A stretch of 7,925 nt of DNA from an uncultured Bacteroidales bacterium (GCA_900549375.1 URNY01000126.1:1-7925); one strand, 5' to 3'; numbered from the stretch's first letter, positions 1 to 6,002 are shown. A program made the numbers and translations. Notes: a model not told the origin generated them from the sequence alone.

Positions 1-149
1 AGGGGCGATTCATAGCTCCATGCGGCGGGCAGGGAATCGGGGGAGAAAGTGTCCGGCGCGGACTGGGCAGAGGCGTAGAAGGCGCCGGCCGCAACGAGCA
101 TGACGCCGCAGATGGCCTTGAACCGGTGTGTTTTCCAAAGCAATACCAT
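1..149 (-). CDS. N-terminus of an exported protein (partial, runs off left edge)
   Basis: Reading the minus strand from the ATG at 149-147 gives an uninterrupted frame to the window edge, about 49 codons. The first ~29 residues form a typical Sec signal peptide: a basic n-region (WKTHRFK), a hydrophobic core (AICGVMLVAAGAF) and a signal peptidase I-like site ending in YASAQ, followed by a polar mature start (SAPDTFSPDSLPAAW). The product is therefore probably periplasmic, outer-membrane or secreted. The Pro/Asp-rich start followed by a Trp recalls the beginning of mature TolC-family outer membrane factors in Bacteroidota, but too little is visible to claim that. It lies downstream of pckA in the same orientation, separated by a strong terminator, so it is probably transcribed separately. 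No Shine-Dalgarno is visible, as is usual in Bacteroidota. The start is the first ATG in frame; an internal ATG at codon 17 would remove the basic n-region and is less likely. Confidence 0.65.
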   Translation of the reverse strand, partial: MVLLWKTHRFKAICGVMLVAAGAFYASAQSAPDTFSPDSLPAAWSYESP

Positions 150-194
150 AATCGTAACCTTTGTTTTGCAGATATTTTCTCAAGGTTAAAACAC

Positions 195-226
195 AAAAAA
201 GGAGCGTCCGGTTCGGGACGCTCCTT
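195..226 (-). terminator. Rho-independent terminator of pckA
   Basis: A perfect 11-bp stem (199-209 with 216-226, core GGAGCGTCC/GGACGCTCC) has a 6-nt loop. On the minus strand it runs straight into a run of six T (195-200) and then GTGTTTT. The plus strand has no T tract after the stem, so the signal is minus-specific. It sits about 27 nt after the pckA stop and ends that transcript before the next minus-strand gene. Confidence 0.87.
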
Positions 227-252
227 CGTGTTATCGCCTGGGATAATGTTTA

Positions 253-1857
253 TCAGATGTGAGGACCTGCTGCTACAAGAGCCTTGCCTGCGGCGTTGGT
301 CTCGAACTTCTTGAAGTTGTTGATGAACATGCCTGCGAGCTCTTTTGCTTTCTTCTCCCATTCAGCGGGATCCGCATAGGTGTCGCGCGGGTCGAGGATC
401 TTGGGATCCACGCCGGGAAGCTCTGTCGGGATCTTGAAGTCGAAGAAGGGAAGGATCTTTGTCGGAGCTTTGTCGATGTCGCCGTTGAGGATATCATCGA
501 TGATGCCGCGTGTATCCTTGATGGAGATACGCTTGCCTGTGCCGTTCCAGCCGGTGTTGACAAGATATGCGTTGGCTCCGCTGAGTTTCATCTTCTTCAC
601 GAGTTCTTCTGCATATTTCGTAGGATGCAGCGAGAGGAATGCCTGGCCGAAGCAAGCCGAGAATGTCGGAGTCGGCTCGGTGATTCCGCGCTCTGTGCCG
701 GCGAGTTTTGCAGTGAATCCGGAAAGGAAGTAATATTTAGCCTGCTCGTGGTCGAGGATAGCAACGGGAGGAAGCACTCCGAACGCATCGGCGCTCAGGA
801 AGATAACCTGTTTTGCAGCCGGGCCTTTGGAAACGGGCTTAACGATGTTCTTGATGTGATAGATTGGGTAGGAGACACGGGTGTTCTCAGTCACGCTCTT
901 GTCGGCGAAGTCGCATTTGCCGTTGGCGTCGACCGTCACGTTCTCAAGGAGAGCGTCGCGGGTGATGGCGTTGTAGATATCGGGCTCGGCCACGGGGTCG
1001 AGGTTGATCACCTTGGCGTAGCAGCCGCCTTCGTAGTTGAACACGCCGTCATCGTCCCATCCATGCTCGTCATCGCCGATGAGCAGACGTTTCGGGTCGG
1101 TGGAAAGAGTGGTCTTGCCTGTTCCGGAGAGACCGAAGAACACTGCGGTGTTCTTTCCCTCGAGGTCGGTGTTGGCCGAGCAGTGCATCGAAGCGATGCC
1201 GCGGAGCGGGTTGAAATAGTTCATCATCGAGAACATACCCTTCTTCATCTCGCCGCCGTACCAGGTGTTGATGATCACCTGCTCGCGCTCCTTGATGTTG
1301 AAGGCGACTACAGTCTCGGAGTGGAGGCCGAGTTCCTTATAGTTCTCGCATTTGGCTTTCGAAGCGTTGAAGACAACGAAGTCGGGCTTGAATTCCTTCA
1401 GCTCCTCCTCTGTGGGGCGGATGAACATGTTGGTCACGAAGTGAGCCTGCCATGCCACCTCCATGATGAAACGGACGTTGAGGCGTGTAGCCTTGTTGGC
1501 GCCGCAGTAGCAGTCTACTACATAGAGAGTCTTGTCGGAGAGCTCGTGAACGGCTTTATCGCGGAGCTCATCCCATACTTTGGTGGTGATGGGCTTGTTG
1601 TCGTTCTTGTATTCGTCGGAGGTCCACCATACGGTGTCTTCCGTTACTTCGTCTTTTACAAGATATTTGTCTTTGGGCGAGCGGCCGGTGTAAACGCCTG
1701 TGAACACGTCGACGGCGCCGAGGTCGGTGAGATATCCTTTCTCATAGCCCTCGAGTTTCGGGTCGGTCTCGTCTTTGAAAAGGTCTTCATAGGAAGGGTT
1801 GTGGATGATTTTCTTCACATCCTTGATCCCGTACTGGGACAAATCCAATGTTGCCAT
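253..1857 (-). CDS. pckA: Phosphoenolpyruvate carboxykinase (ATP)
   Basis: Cytosolic ATP-dependent PEP carboxykinase, 534 residues, the usual full length for the family. It interconverts oxaloacetate + ATP and PEP + CO2 + ADP. It is the first committed step of gluconeogenesis, and in anaerobic Bacteroidales it is also used in the CO2-fixing direction towards fumarate and succinate. Visible motifs: TGRSPKDK (57-64, substrate-binding Arg), GGEMKKGMF (201-209, active-site Lys region), Walker A GLSGTGKT (242-249), the kinase-2/metal motif IGDDEHGW (260-267), ENTRVSYPI (324-332) and FLSADAFGVLPP (353-364), and a C-terminal KDTRGIIDDIL segment with the Arg near 450. All key residues are present and there is no truncation. 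The ATG at 1857 gives the expected N-terminus. It is monocistronic as far as can be seen: its own -7 box upstream, a leader of about 78 nt and a terminator downstream. No Shine-Dalgarno. A long antisense frame covers the gene but is only a codon-usage shadow. Confidence 0.97.
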   Translation of the reverse strand: MATLDLSQYGIKDVKKIIHNPSYEDLFKDETDPKLEGYEKGYLTDLGAVDVFTGVYTGRSPKDKYLVKDEVTEDTVWWTSDEYKNDNKPITTKVWDELRDKAVHELSDKTLYVVDCYCGANKATRLNVRFIMEVAWQAHFVTNMFIRPTEEELKEFKPDFVVFNASKAKCENYKELGLHSETVVAFNIKEREQVIINTWYGGEMKKGMFSMMNYFNPLRGIASMHCSANTDLEGKNTAVFFGLSGTGKTTLSTDPKRLLIGDDEHGWDDDGVFNYEGGCYAKVINLDPVAEPDIYNAITRDALLENVTVDANGKCDFADKSVTENTRVSYPIYHIKNIVKPVSKGPAAKQVIFLSADAFGVLPPVAILDHEQAKYYFLSGFTAKLAGTERGITEPTPTFSACFGQAFLSLHPTKYAEELVKKMKLSGANAYLVNTGWNGTGKRISIKDTRGIIDDILNGDIDKAPTKILPFFDFKIPTELPGVDPKILDPRDTYADPAEWEKKAKELAGMFINNFKKFETNAAGKALVAAGPHI

Positions 1858-1868
1858 AAATTCAATAA

Positions 1869-1879
1869 TTATTTGGGTT
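1869..1879 (-). promoter_or_regulatory. Leader element AACCCAAATAA before pckA
   Basis: The minus strand carries AACCCAAATAA ending 11 nt before the pckA ATG. The identical 11-mer lies 12 nt before the ferritin ATG (2575-2585). Bacteroidota do not rely on Shine-Dalgarno pairing and favour A-rich leaders, so a translation-enhancing leader element is a plausible role. The identity and position are observed; the function is inferred. Confidence 0.35.
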
Positions 1880-1941
1880 CTAAATTTTTACCTGTCTTAT
1901 GGGGGCGCCTGTTGCTCCGCCTGTCTGCCTGAATGACGATG

Positions 1942-1949
1942 CAAAATTA
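1942..1949 (-). promoter_or_regulatory. Bacteroidota-type -7 box for pckA
   Basis: The minus strand reads TAATTTTG, an exact fit to the TAnnTTTG -7 consensus of the Bacteroidota primary sigma factor. Transcription would start near 1935, leaving a leader of about 78 nt. No convincing -33 TTTG is seen at the expected spacing, so an activator may contribute; a palindrome lies just upstream at 1975-2000. Confidence 0.55.
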
Positions 1950-1974
1950 ATGAAAAAATTCCAATTGCATCCGA

Positions 1975-2000
1975 TAATTAAGGAAAAATTTCCGTAATTA
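1975..2000. repeat. 26-bp near-perfect palindrome upstream of pckA promoter
   Basis: The arms TAATTA-A-GGAAA (1975-1986) and TTTCC-G-TAATTA (1989-2000) are reverse complements except for one position (A1981 versus G1994), around a 2-nt centre. The centre lies about 52 bp upstream of the inferred pckA start of transcription, a normal place for an activator dimer. It is AT-rich with no T tract directly after it, so it is a poor candidate for the ferritin terminator. Operator function is inference. Confidence 0.5.
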
Positions 2001-2049
2001 AGTGTCGCAAAGGTTCATTGCGTGATCGTCAGCGTCTTGGCGCGGGGAG

Positions 2050-2562
2050 TCAGCCCACTTTAGGAGCCACGTAAGTGCGCGAGGCAAGTTCGCGGTCGAT
2101 CTGGAGGATGCCGGTTCCGTCGCCGTTCACGAGATTGAGGTTGTCGAGGATATCCTGCACGTTGTGTTCCTCCTCCACCTGCTCGGCGATATACCAGTTG
2201 AGCATCTGGCGTGTGGCGTAATCATGCTCCGCCTCTGCAAGGGCGTAGAGTGCGTTGATGCGTTTCGTCACCTCCTGCTCGTGGGCCAGCGTGTCGCTGA
2301 AAGTCTCTTCGAGGGAGTTCCAGGTCTGCTTGGGGGCGGCGATTGCCTCGAGTCTCACCTCTCCGCCGCGGGCGTGGAGATAATCTATGAAAATCTGAGC
2401 GTGAGCCTGCTCCTCGCGGAACTGCACGTTATACCAGTTGGCAACTCCCGAGCGGCCCTGCTGTTCCCAGTAGCAGGCCATGGAGAGATAGAGGAAAGCC
2501 GACCAGAATTCTGCATTGATCTGGTCGTTGATAGCATCGGCTAATTTCTTATCGATTGTCAT
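2050..2562 (-). CDS. ftnA: Bacterial non-heme ferritin
   Basis: Iron-storage ferritin of 170 residues, close to the usual length; 24 subunits form a hollow cytosolic shell that oxidises Fe(II) and stores it as a ferric mineral. The ferroxidase ligands are all visible with a +1 offset from E. coli FtnA: Glu18 (INAEFWSAF), Glu51 and His54 (FREEQAH), Glu95 (AHEQEV), Gln128 and Glu131 (EQVEEEH). Tyr25, next to the di-iron site, is also kept. There is no heme-binding Met of the bacterioferritin type in the expected place, which favours FtnA over Bfr. The ATG at 2562 gives the standard N-terminus (MTIDKKLADAINDQ). No Shine-Dalgarno; an A-rich leader precedes it, with a -7 box at 2660-2667. No clear terminator follows: the 190-bp gap to pckA contains only weak or AT-rich hairpins, so some read-through into pckA is possible. 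Confidence 0.95.
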   Translation of the reverse strand: MTIDKKLADAINDQINAEFWSAFLYLSMACYWEQQGRSGVANWYNVQFREEQAHAQIFIDYLHARGGEVRLEAIAAPKQTWNSLEETFSDTLAHEQEVTKRINALYALAEAEHDYATRQMLNWYIAEQVEEEHNVQDILDNLNLVNGDGTGILQIDRELASRTYVAPKVG

Positions 2563-2574
2563 TTTGTCTTGAGT

Positions 2575-2585
2575 TTATTTGGGTT
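2575..2585 (-). promoter_or_regulatory. Leader element AACCCAAATAA before ferritin
   Basis: Second exact copy of the 11-mer found before pckA, here ending 12 nt before the ferritin ATG. The matching spacing in two independent leaders argues against simple chance, but the region is AT-rich and only two copies are seen. Confidence 0.35.
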
Positions 2586-2656
2586 TTAATAATTTCCTGA
2601 TTGTATTGACCTTAAGTCACTTTTCTGTCGTTATAACAACGAATCTTCAAAATCAA

Positions 2657-2682
2657 TTGCAAAAATAACATTTATTTTGCAA
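2657..2682. repeat. Inverted repeat holding the ferritin promoter
   Basis: TTGCAAAAATAA (2657-2668) faces TTATTTTGCAA (2672-2682). The arms are complementary except for one extra A in the left arm, with a 3-nt centre. The left arm contains the minus-strand -7 box of ferritin. The right arm reads TTATTTTG on the plus strand, one mismatch from TAnnTTTG, and could serve the divergent gene at 2741. It could be an operator, or simply two mirrored promoters. Confidence 0.45.
2660..2667 (-). promoter_or_regulatory. Bacteroidota-type -7 box for ferritin
   Basis: The minus strand reads TATTTTTG, an exact TAnnTTTG match. Transcription would start near 2653, giving a leader of about 90 nt. The -33 region is not recognisable at good spacing. 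Confidence 0.5.
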
Positions 2683-2692
2683 ATTTGTAAGA

Positions 2693-2716
2693 AATTCGTT
2701 AAGTAGAATTCGTTAA
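2693..2716 (+). repeat. Tandem direct repeat AATTCGTTAA upstream of the 2741 gene
   Basis: AATTCGTTAA occurs at 2693-2702 and again at 2707-2716, a 14-bp period, and each copy is preceded by GA or GAA. It lies 25-48 bp before the ATG of the plus-strand gene. It may be a regulator site or chance AT-rich sequence. Confidence 0.35.
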
Positions 2717-2740
2717 ATTTTTCAAATCATATCGCATATA

Positions 2741-3610
2741 ATGAAACGACTTGAAAAATTGAAAGCGGCTGTTTCGCAGGGCATGGATTCGGCGGCATCG
2801 TTGCTGAAAACGGCCATACTTTCGCGTCGCCCGTCGCCGGCGTCGGCCGCCACGGAACGCACCTTGGTTGTGATGGGCAACGGGCCTTCTCTTCGCGATG
2901 CGATCGACTCGCATTCCGCGCTTTTGCGGCGTTACAGTCTGCTTTCGGTGAATTTCGCCCCCCTTACTCCCGATTTCTTCGCTTTGCGTCCGGATATCCA
3001 TCTGCTTGCCGACGGTATTTTCTTCGCCGAGCCGAAGCAGGGGAACGTGGCGGAGATGTGGAGCGCGCTTGCCAGGGCCGACTGGCCCATGCTCCTCTAT
3101 ATTCCGGCCTCCCATCGCGGCTACCCTGAAATTGCGGCGCTCCCCGCCAATATCGGGGTGAGATATTTCAACCTCACTCCTGCCTCGGGCTGGAAATGGC
3201 TCGTCCATGCGCTCTTCCGCCGCGGTCTGGCGATGCCGCGCCCCCGAAATGTCCTGGTGCCTGCCATCATGACCGGCATACGCGAGGGATTCCGCCGAAT
3301 AGTGCTTGTGGGCGCCGATCATGGGTGGAGCAAGACATTGTGGGTCAACGACAACAATCGCGTTATCACCGTCCAGCCGCATTTCTATGAGGATAATGAA
3401 AAGGAGCGTCAACGGGTGGAGGATCTCTATAAGGATATCCATATCCATCAGATCTACGAAAGTTTCGCGATAGCTTTCCGCAGTTATTTTGCAGTGAAGG
3501 ATTATGCCGATTCGAGGGGCGTGGAGATTGTCAACGCCACGCCGGGAAGTTTCATCGACGCTTTTCCGCGCGTCACTCTCGAGAAACTTGCGACTGAATC
3601 GCTTTCATGA
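2741..3610 (+). CDS. MptE-like (DUF115) / GT42-like fold protein, probable glycan-associated transferase
   Basis: 289-residue cytosolic protein with no signal peptide or membrane segment. After a basic N-terminus, a Rossmann-type start is seen: TLVVMGNGPSL (41-51). The GNGPSL loop is shared by the MptE-like/DUF115 family and by family 42 sialyltransferases (CstI/CstII). Further family-like points are LLADG (88-92), an AIMTGIREGFRRIVLVGADHGW segment (175-196; the GxDHGW motif ends the second Rossmann half) and a C-terminal NATPGSFIDAFPR segment (265-277). Proteins of this fold in Bacteroidota often sit in surface polysaccharide regions, and here a family 2 glycosyltransferase lies directly opposite. 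A pterin-specific MptE role is unlikely outside archaea, so sugar transfer or modification is the better inference, but the substrate is unknown. The ATG at 2741 is the first in frame; there is no Shine-Dalgarno, as expected. Its last 38 bp overlap the 3' end of the convergent gene. Confidence 0.75.
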   Translation: MKRLEKLKAAVSQGMDSAASLLKTAILSRRPSPASAATERTLVVMGNGPSLRDAIDSHSALLRRYSLLSVNFAPLTPDFFALRPDIHLLADGIFFAEPKQGNVAEMWSALARADWPMLLYIPASHRGYPEIAALPANIGVRYFNLTPASGWKWLVHALFRRGLAMPRPRNVLVPAIMTGIREGFRRIVLVGADHGWSKTLWVNDNNRVITVQPHFYEDNEKERQRVEDLYKDIHIHQIYESFAIAFRSYFAVKDYADSRGVEIVNATPGSFIDAFPRVTLEKLATESLS

Positions 3611-4409
3611 CGCACCTGTTGGCACGTTTGCGCTCCGGATCGCGCAGCCATCCCCATTTGTTGAAATAGCGCGCCATGTTGAGGATATGCACCATCATCA
3701 TCCGCAGGCTATGACGCGAGGCGCGGCAATGATGATGGATTATTGTCGCTCCCGGCCAATAGAGCGTTTTTTCGCCCGCGCAATGAATCCGGCGGGTGAT
3801 GTCGATATCTTCGGGATACATGAAAAACCGCTCGTCGAAAAGGCCGTGGCGTCGAAGGGCATCTGAGCGGAAAAGCATGAAGCATCCTAAGATATATGGC
3901 ACGTCAAGAGCCTTCTCGGGGTCTTTGGCGGCAACGAGATAACGCTTCTTGCGGCCGCTGAACATCCACTCCGGAGTGGTCAGGCGTATGAACATGTCGA
4001 AAGGTGTGGGAAGCATTCGGCAGGTATGCTGGATTTCTCCGTCGGGATAGAAGGTCTTGGGGCTTACGAGCGACACGTCGGGACGGCCGTCTATGAACTC
4101 TATCATCGCCCTGACGGCGCCGGGTTGCCAGCTTACATCCGCATTGAGCACAAGATGATATTTCGAGCCGTTTTTCAGCGATTCCCGCATGGCGATGTTA
4201 TGGCCCGCTCCGTAACCTCGGTTTTCGGTCGTGGTCACCTGAGCCTCGGGAAACGCCTCCGGAGTGATGCGCGAAGCAGCCGGGCCGTTGCATATCAGAT
4301 AAATGCAGTCTACGCCGTCGGCTTTCAGGCAGTCAACGGCCTCGCGGACTTCACGGGTCGGAGAGTCGTAGACAACAATCGATGCGCTTATATACGGATG
4401 TCTTTCCAT
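3573..4409 (-). CDS. Family 2 glycosyltransferase
   Basis: 278-residue cytosolic or membrane-associated GT-A fold glycosyltransferase, of the rhamnosyltransferase-like group (WbbL/RfbF-like) that adds sugars to lipid-linked O-antigen, capsule or similar glycans. Motifs in order: ISASIVVYDS (7-16, nucleotide-binding first strand), NRGYGAGHNIAM (63-74, the family's N-G-G-N loop), LNADVSW (88-94, the DxD-equivalent metal/nucleotide motif), SPKTFYPDGEIQ (116-127), YILGCFMLFRSDAL (172-185, acceptor site wall) and DERFFMYPEDIDITRR (192-207, which contains the ED catalytic-base motif). A basic, amphipathic C-terminus may touch the membrane. No transmembrane segment is seen. The donor and acceptor cannot be told. 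The ATG at 4409 puts strand one at the expected distance from the N-terminus. The neighbouring GT42-like gene is convergent, so the two are not co-transcribed. Confidence 0.92.
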   Translation of the reverse strand: MERHPYISASIVVYDSPTREVREAVDCLKADGVDCIYLICNGPAASRITPEAFPEAQVTTTENRGYGAGHNIAMRESLKNGSKYHLVLNADVSWQPGAVRAMIEFIDGRPDVSLVSPKTFYPDGEIQHTCRMLPTPFDMFIRLTTPEWMFSGRKKRYLVAAKDPEKALDVPYILGCFMLFRSDALRRHGLFDERFFMYPEDIDITRRIHCAGEKTLYWPGATIIHHHCRASRHSLRMMMVHILNMARYFNKWGWLRDPERKRANRCVMKAIQSQVSRE

Positions 4410-4430
4410 TGTAGATATTACTGTAGATAT
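4410..4430 (-). repeat. Tandem ATATCTACA repeat abutting the glycosyltransferase start
   Basis: On the minus strand ATATCTACA occurs twice (4430-4422 and 4418-4410) with a 12-bp period; the second copy touches the ATG. It occupies the ribosome-binding stretch, where Bacteroidota usually have A-rich sequence. It may be a small local duplication. Confidence 0.4.
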
Positions 4431-4484
4431 AACGCTGGCGACCCGCGCTAAATTTTGCTTTTGGTGAAATAATTCGCTTTCCGG

Positions 4485-4499
4485 ATTGTTCTTAACAAT
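4485..4499. repeat. Short perfect palindrome ATTGTT-ctt-AACAAT
   Basis: Six-bp perfect arms around a 3-nt centre, in the divergent gap between the glycosyltransferase and the SemiSWEET gene, 24 bp before the latter's ATG. It could be an operator or a leader hairpin. A TAAATTTTG stretch at 4449-4457, close to but one base out of spacing for a -7 box, lies upstream on the plus strand. Confidence 0.35.
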
Positions 4500-4523
4500 A
4501 AATTCACAACAAACCGCATTTTC

Positions 4524-4805
4524 ATGATAAACTGGATAGACATTATAGGTTATGCCGCAGCCATCTGCATGGTGGGGGGATATATGCCTCAGGCAATTTA
4601 TACGATACGCACGCGAGACACCGACGGCATCGCGCTACCGACCTTCCTGCTGATGTTTCTCGGCTCAGTATTTTTCGTGATTCAGGGTTTCGCGCTGGGC
4701 AACGTGCCCCTTTGGCTAACCAATCTCATTACCGGCACCTGCGCCCTAATCGTATTCGCCATCAAAATGTATAACGATTATTTCAGGAAGGATAAGAAAC
4801 GATAA
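4524..4805 (+). CDS. SemiSWEET family sugar transporter
   Basis: 93-residue inner-membrane protein of the SemiSWEET/MtN3-PQ-loop family. Two copies pair to form one sugar uniporter. Three membrane helices are visible at about 5-22, 39-56 and 62-81, the family's triple-helix bundle. The PQ-loop motif GGYMPQ (18-23) ends helix 1, DGIALPTF (34-41) leads into helix 2 and helix 3 carries the conserved Asn in LTNLITG (65-71) that lines the sugar pocket. A basic tail (RKDKKR) fits the positive-inside rule. Length is typical for bacterial SemiSWEETs. Sugar specificity cannot be read from the sequence. The ATG at 4524 starts directly before helix 1; no Shine-Dalgarno is visible. Its last 23 bp overlap the 3' end of the convergent gene. 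Confidence 0.92.
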   Translation: MINWIDIIGYAAAICMVGGYMPQAIYTIRTRDTDGIALPTFLLMFLGSVFFVIQGFALGNVPLWLTNLITGTCALIVFAIKMYNDYFRKDKKR

Positions 4806-5994
4806 ATGTCAGAGCCTCAATAAAATCATCCTTGCGCATAGGGCATTCTATTGAGACGCTGAACCATCGGTGACGACCGGCATTGACTCCTGTGATGTAA
4901 GGCCCCGTTGCGGAAGCGAGCAAATGTCGGTTTTCGCGGTGGTGCGAGCCGTAGAGTCTCATCTTTACCTCATTCCGCTGAAAAACACCTCTCAGTAAAA
5001 CCTGAGAAATCCGTTTCTCTGTCTCGGGCATACCGAGACAGAGCGGTTGCGTCGTGAAGTTCAGGAAGGGTTTCCATCCCATGCCGGGAGTGCCGTTGTT
5101 TTTGTTTCCGCTTCCGCTCTCACCTCCCGTCGCGTCGGAAGTCTGCCTATAGAGGTTTCGTTTCTCGAAGCCGGAAAGAGTGCCTGCTTCGAGAGGAAGG
5201 GGAGCGGAAGTTGGTGATATTGCGGAAGGAGATATTGAACAAAGGAGACGGAACCGCGATTCGGATTCCGTTTTCAGAGCGATTTCCTCCAAGCCGTAAT
5301 GATCGTAATACCAGCATCTGACCCTTTCTCCCTCATCGGCCACCGACCTTACTCCCGCAACATCTCCCGCCGGGTCGTAGAGTGCGGTCTGCGCGGTTGC
5401 ATAGATCTCCACGGCGGTGATTATGTCGCGGAAGCCATCGAGTTTTTCGGGGGAGGCGACGCGCAGATATAGCCGGGACGGATGGCAATGAATATCCACT
5501 CCTGTGGTCAGTGCCTTATCCGTGAGGGAATGGCTGCGTATCTCTAAGAGCGGCGCTTCTGATATAGTCTGTAGAGTCCTGATGCCGCGCAATGGGGTGA
5601 CGGATCCGTCGAAAAGGCGGTAACACCAGCCGATGCGGAAAGGAGAGGTGAAGAGATTGCCGCTTTTTGCCGTGGTGAAAAACCGGTCGAGGGTGTCATG
5701 CACCGCAGTGCGCATATTCTTATGAAGCGTCACGCTTTCCGGCATCGTCACATCATGCCATTCGCCGGAGAACCACGCGCGGACTCTGGGCATGTCATCT
5801 GCAGGTACGGCAAAAGCCACTTCGCCCGTCGGCCGGTTCGCATTCTCACTCTCGAGAATGAACTCCGGTCCGATATCCGGAAAATCCATCACCGTTGTCT
5901 CGCCGGAATCTCCGCCGGAGTCGCCACCGCTTTCCTGCCTGTTCTCATAGATTTTTATTTTGTCGAATTCGACTCTTATCCTCTTTTTTTTCAT
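4783..5994 (-). CDS. Uncharacterised 403-residue protein with YRLFDGS and LYGS motifs
   Basis: I do not recognise a named function. The protein has no signal peptide or membrane segment. It starts with a highly basic stretch (MKKKRIRVEF), then a Gly/Ser/Asp linker with the repeat GGDSGGDSG (23-31). The body is rich in beta-strand-like stretches: FRIGWCYRLFDGSVTPL (119-135), ITAVEIYATAQTALYD (192-207) and, near the end, MRLYGSHH (345-352) and GRHRWFSVSIECPM (373-386). A second low-complexity linker (TGGESGSGNKNNG, 289-301) separates the body from a C-terminal domain. From memory, a YRLFDGS-type strand and a late LYGS...F motif also occur in large Bacteroidales proteins from prophages and mobile elements, so a virion- or tail-associated origin is possible; this is unverified, and no other phage gene is in view. 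It lies 80 bp after the tyrS stop with a terminator between, and I see no clear promoter. The ATG at 5994 is the first in frame. Confidence 0.75.
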   Translation of the reverse strand: MKKKRIRVEFDKIKIYENRQESGGDSGGDSGETTVMDFPDIGPEFILESENANRPTGEVAFAVPADDMPRVRAWFSGEWHDVTMPESVTLHKNMRTAVHDTLDRFFTTAKSGNLFTSPFRIGWCYRLFDGSVTPLRGIRTLQTISEAPLLEIRSHSLTDKALTTGVDIHCHPSRLYLRVASPEKLDGFRDIITAVEIYATAQTALYDPAGDVAGVRSVADEGERVRCWYYDHYGLEEIALKTESESRFRLLCSISPSAISPTSAPLPLEAGTLSGFEKRNLYRQTSDATGGESGSGNKNNGTPGMGWKPFLNFTTQPLCLGMPETEKRISQVLLRGVFQRNEVKMRLYGSHHRENRHLLASATGPYITGVNAGRHRWFSVSIECPMRKDDFIEALTFIVSYPS

Positions 5995-6002
5995 ATCAGT
6001 TT

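Noticed and set aside
126..314. Small plus-strand frame of 62 codons near the left edge
   Set aside because: It runs through the pckA terminator and into the pckA 3' end, and its product has no coherent features.
259..1932. 557-codon open frame on the plus strand opposite pckA
   Set aside because: It mirrors pckA codon for codon, has no recognisable family, and arises from the GC-biased codon use of the real gene, which carries every PEPCK motif.
1975..2000. Terminator of the ferritin gene
   Set aside because: The hairpin is AT-rich, has a mismatch and has no T tract directly after it on the minus strand, so it fits a protein-binding palindrome better.
2699..3448. 249-codon minus-strand frame opposite the GT42-like gene
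   Set aside because: Its composition is Arg/His/Gly-rich and it has no family features; the plus-strand frame has clear motifs and family-like ends.
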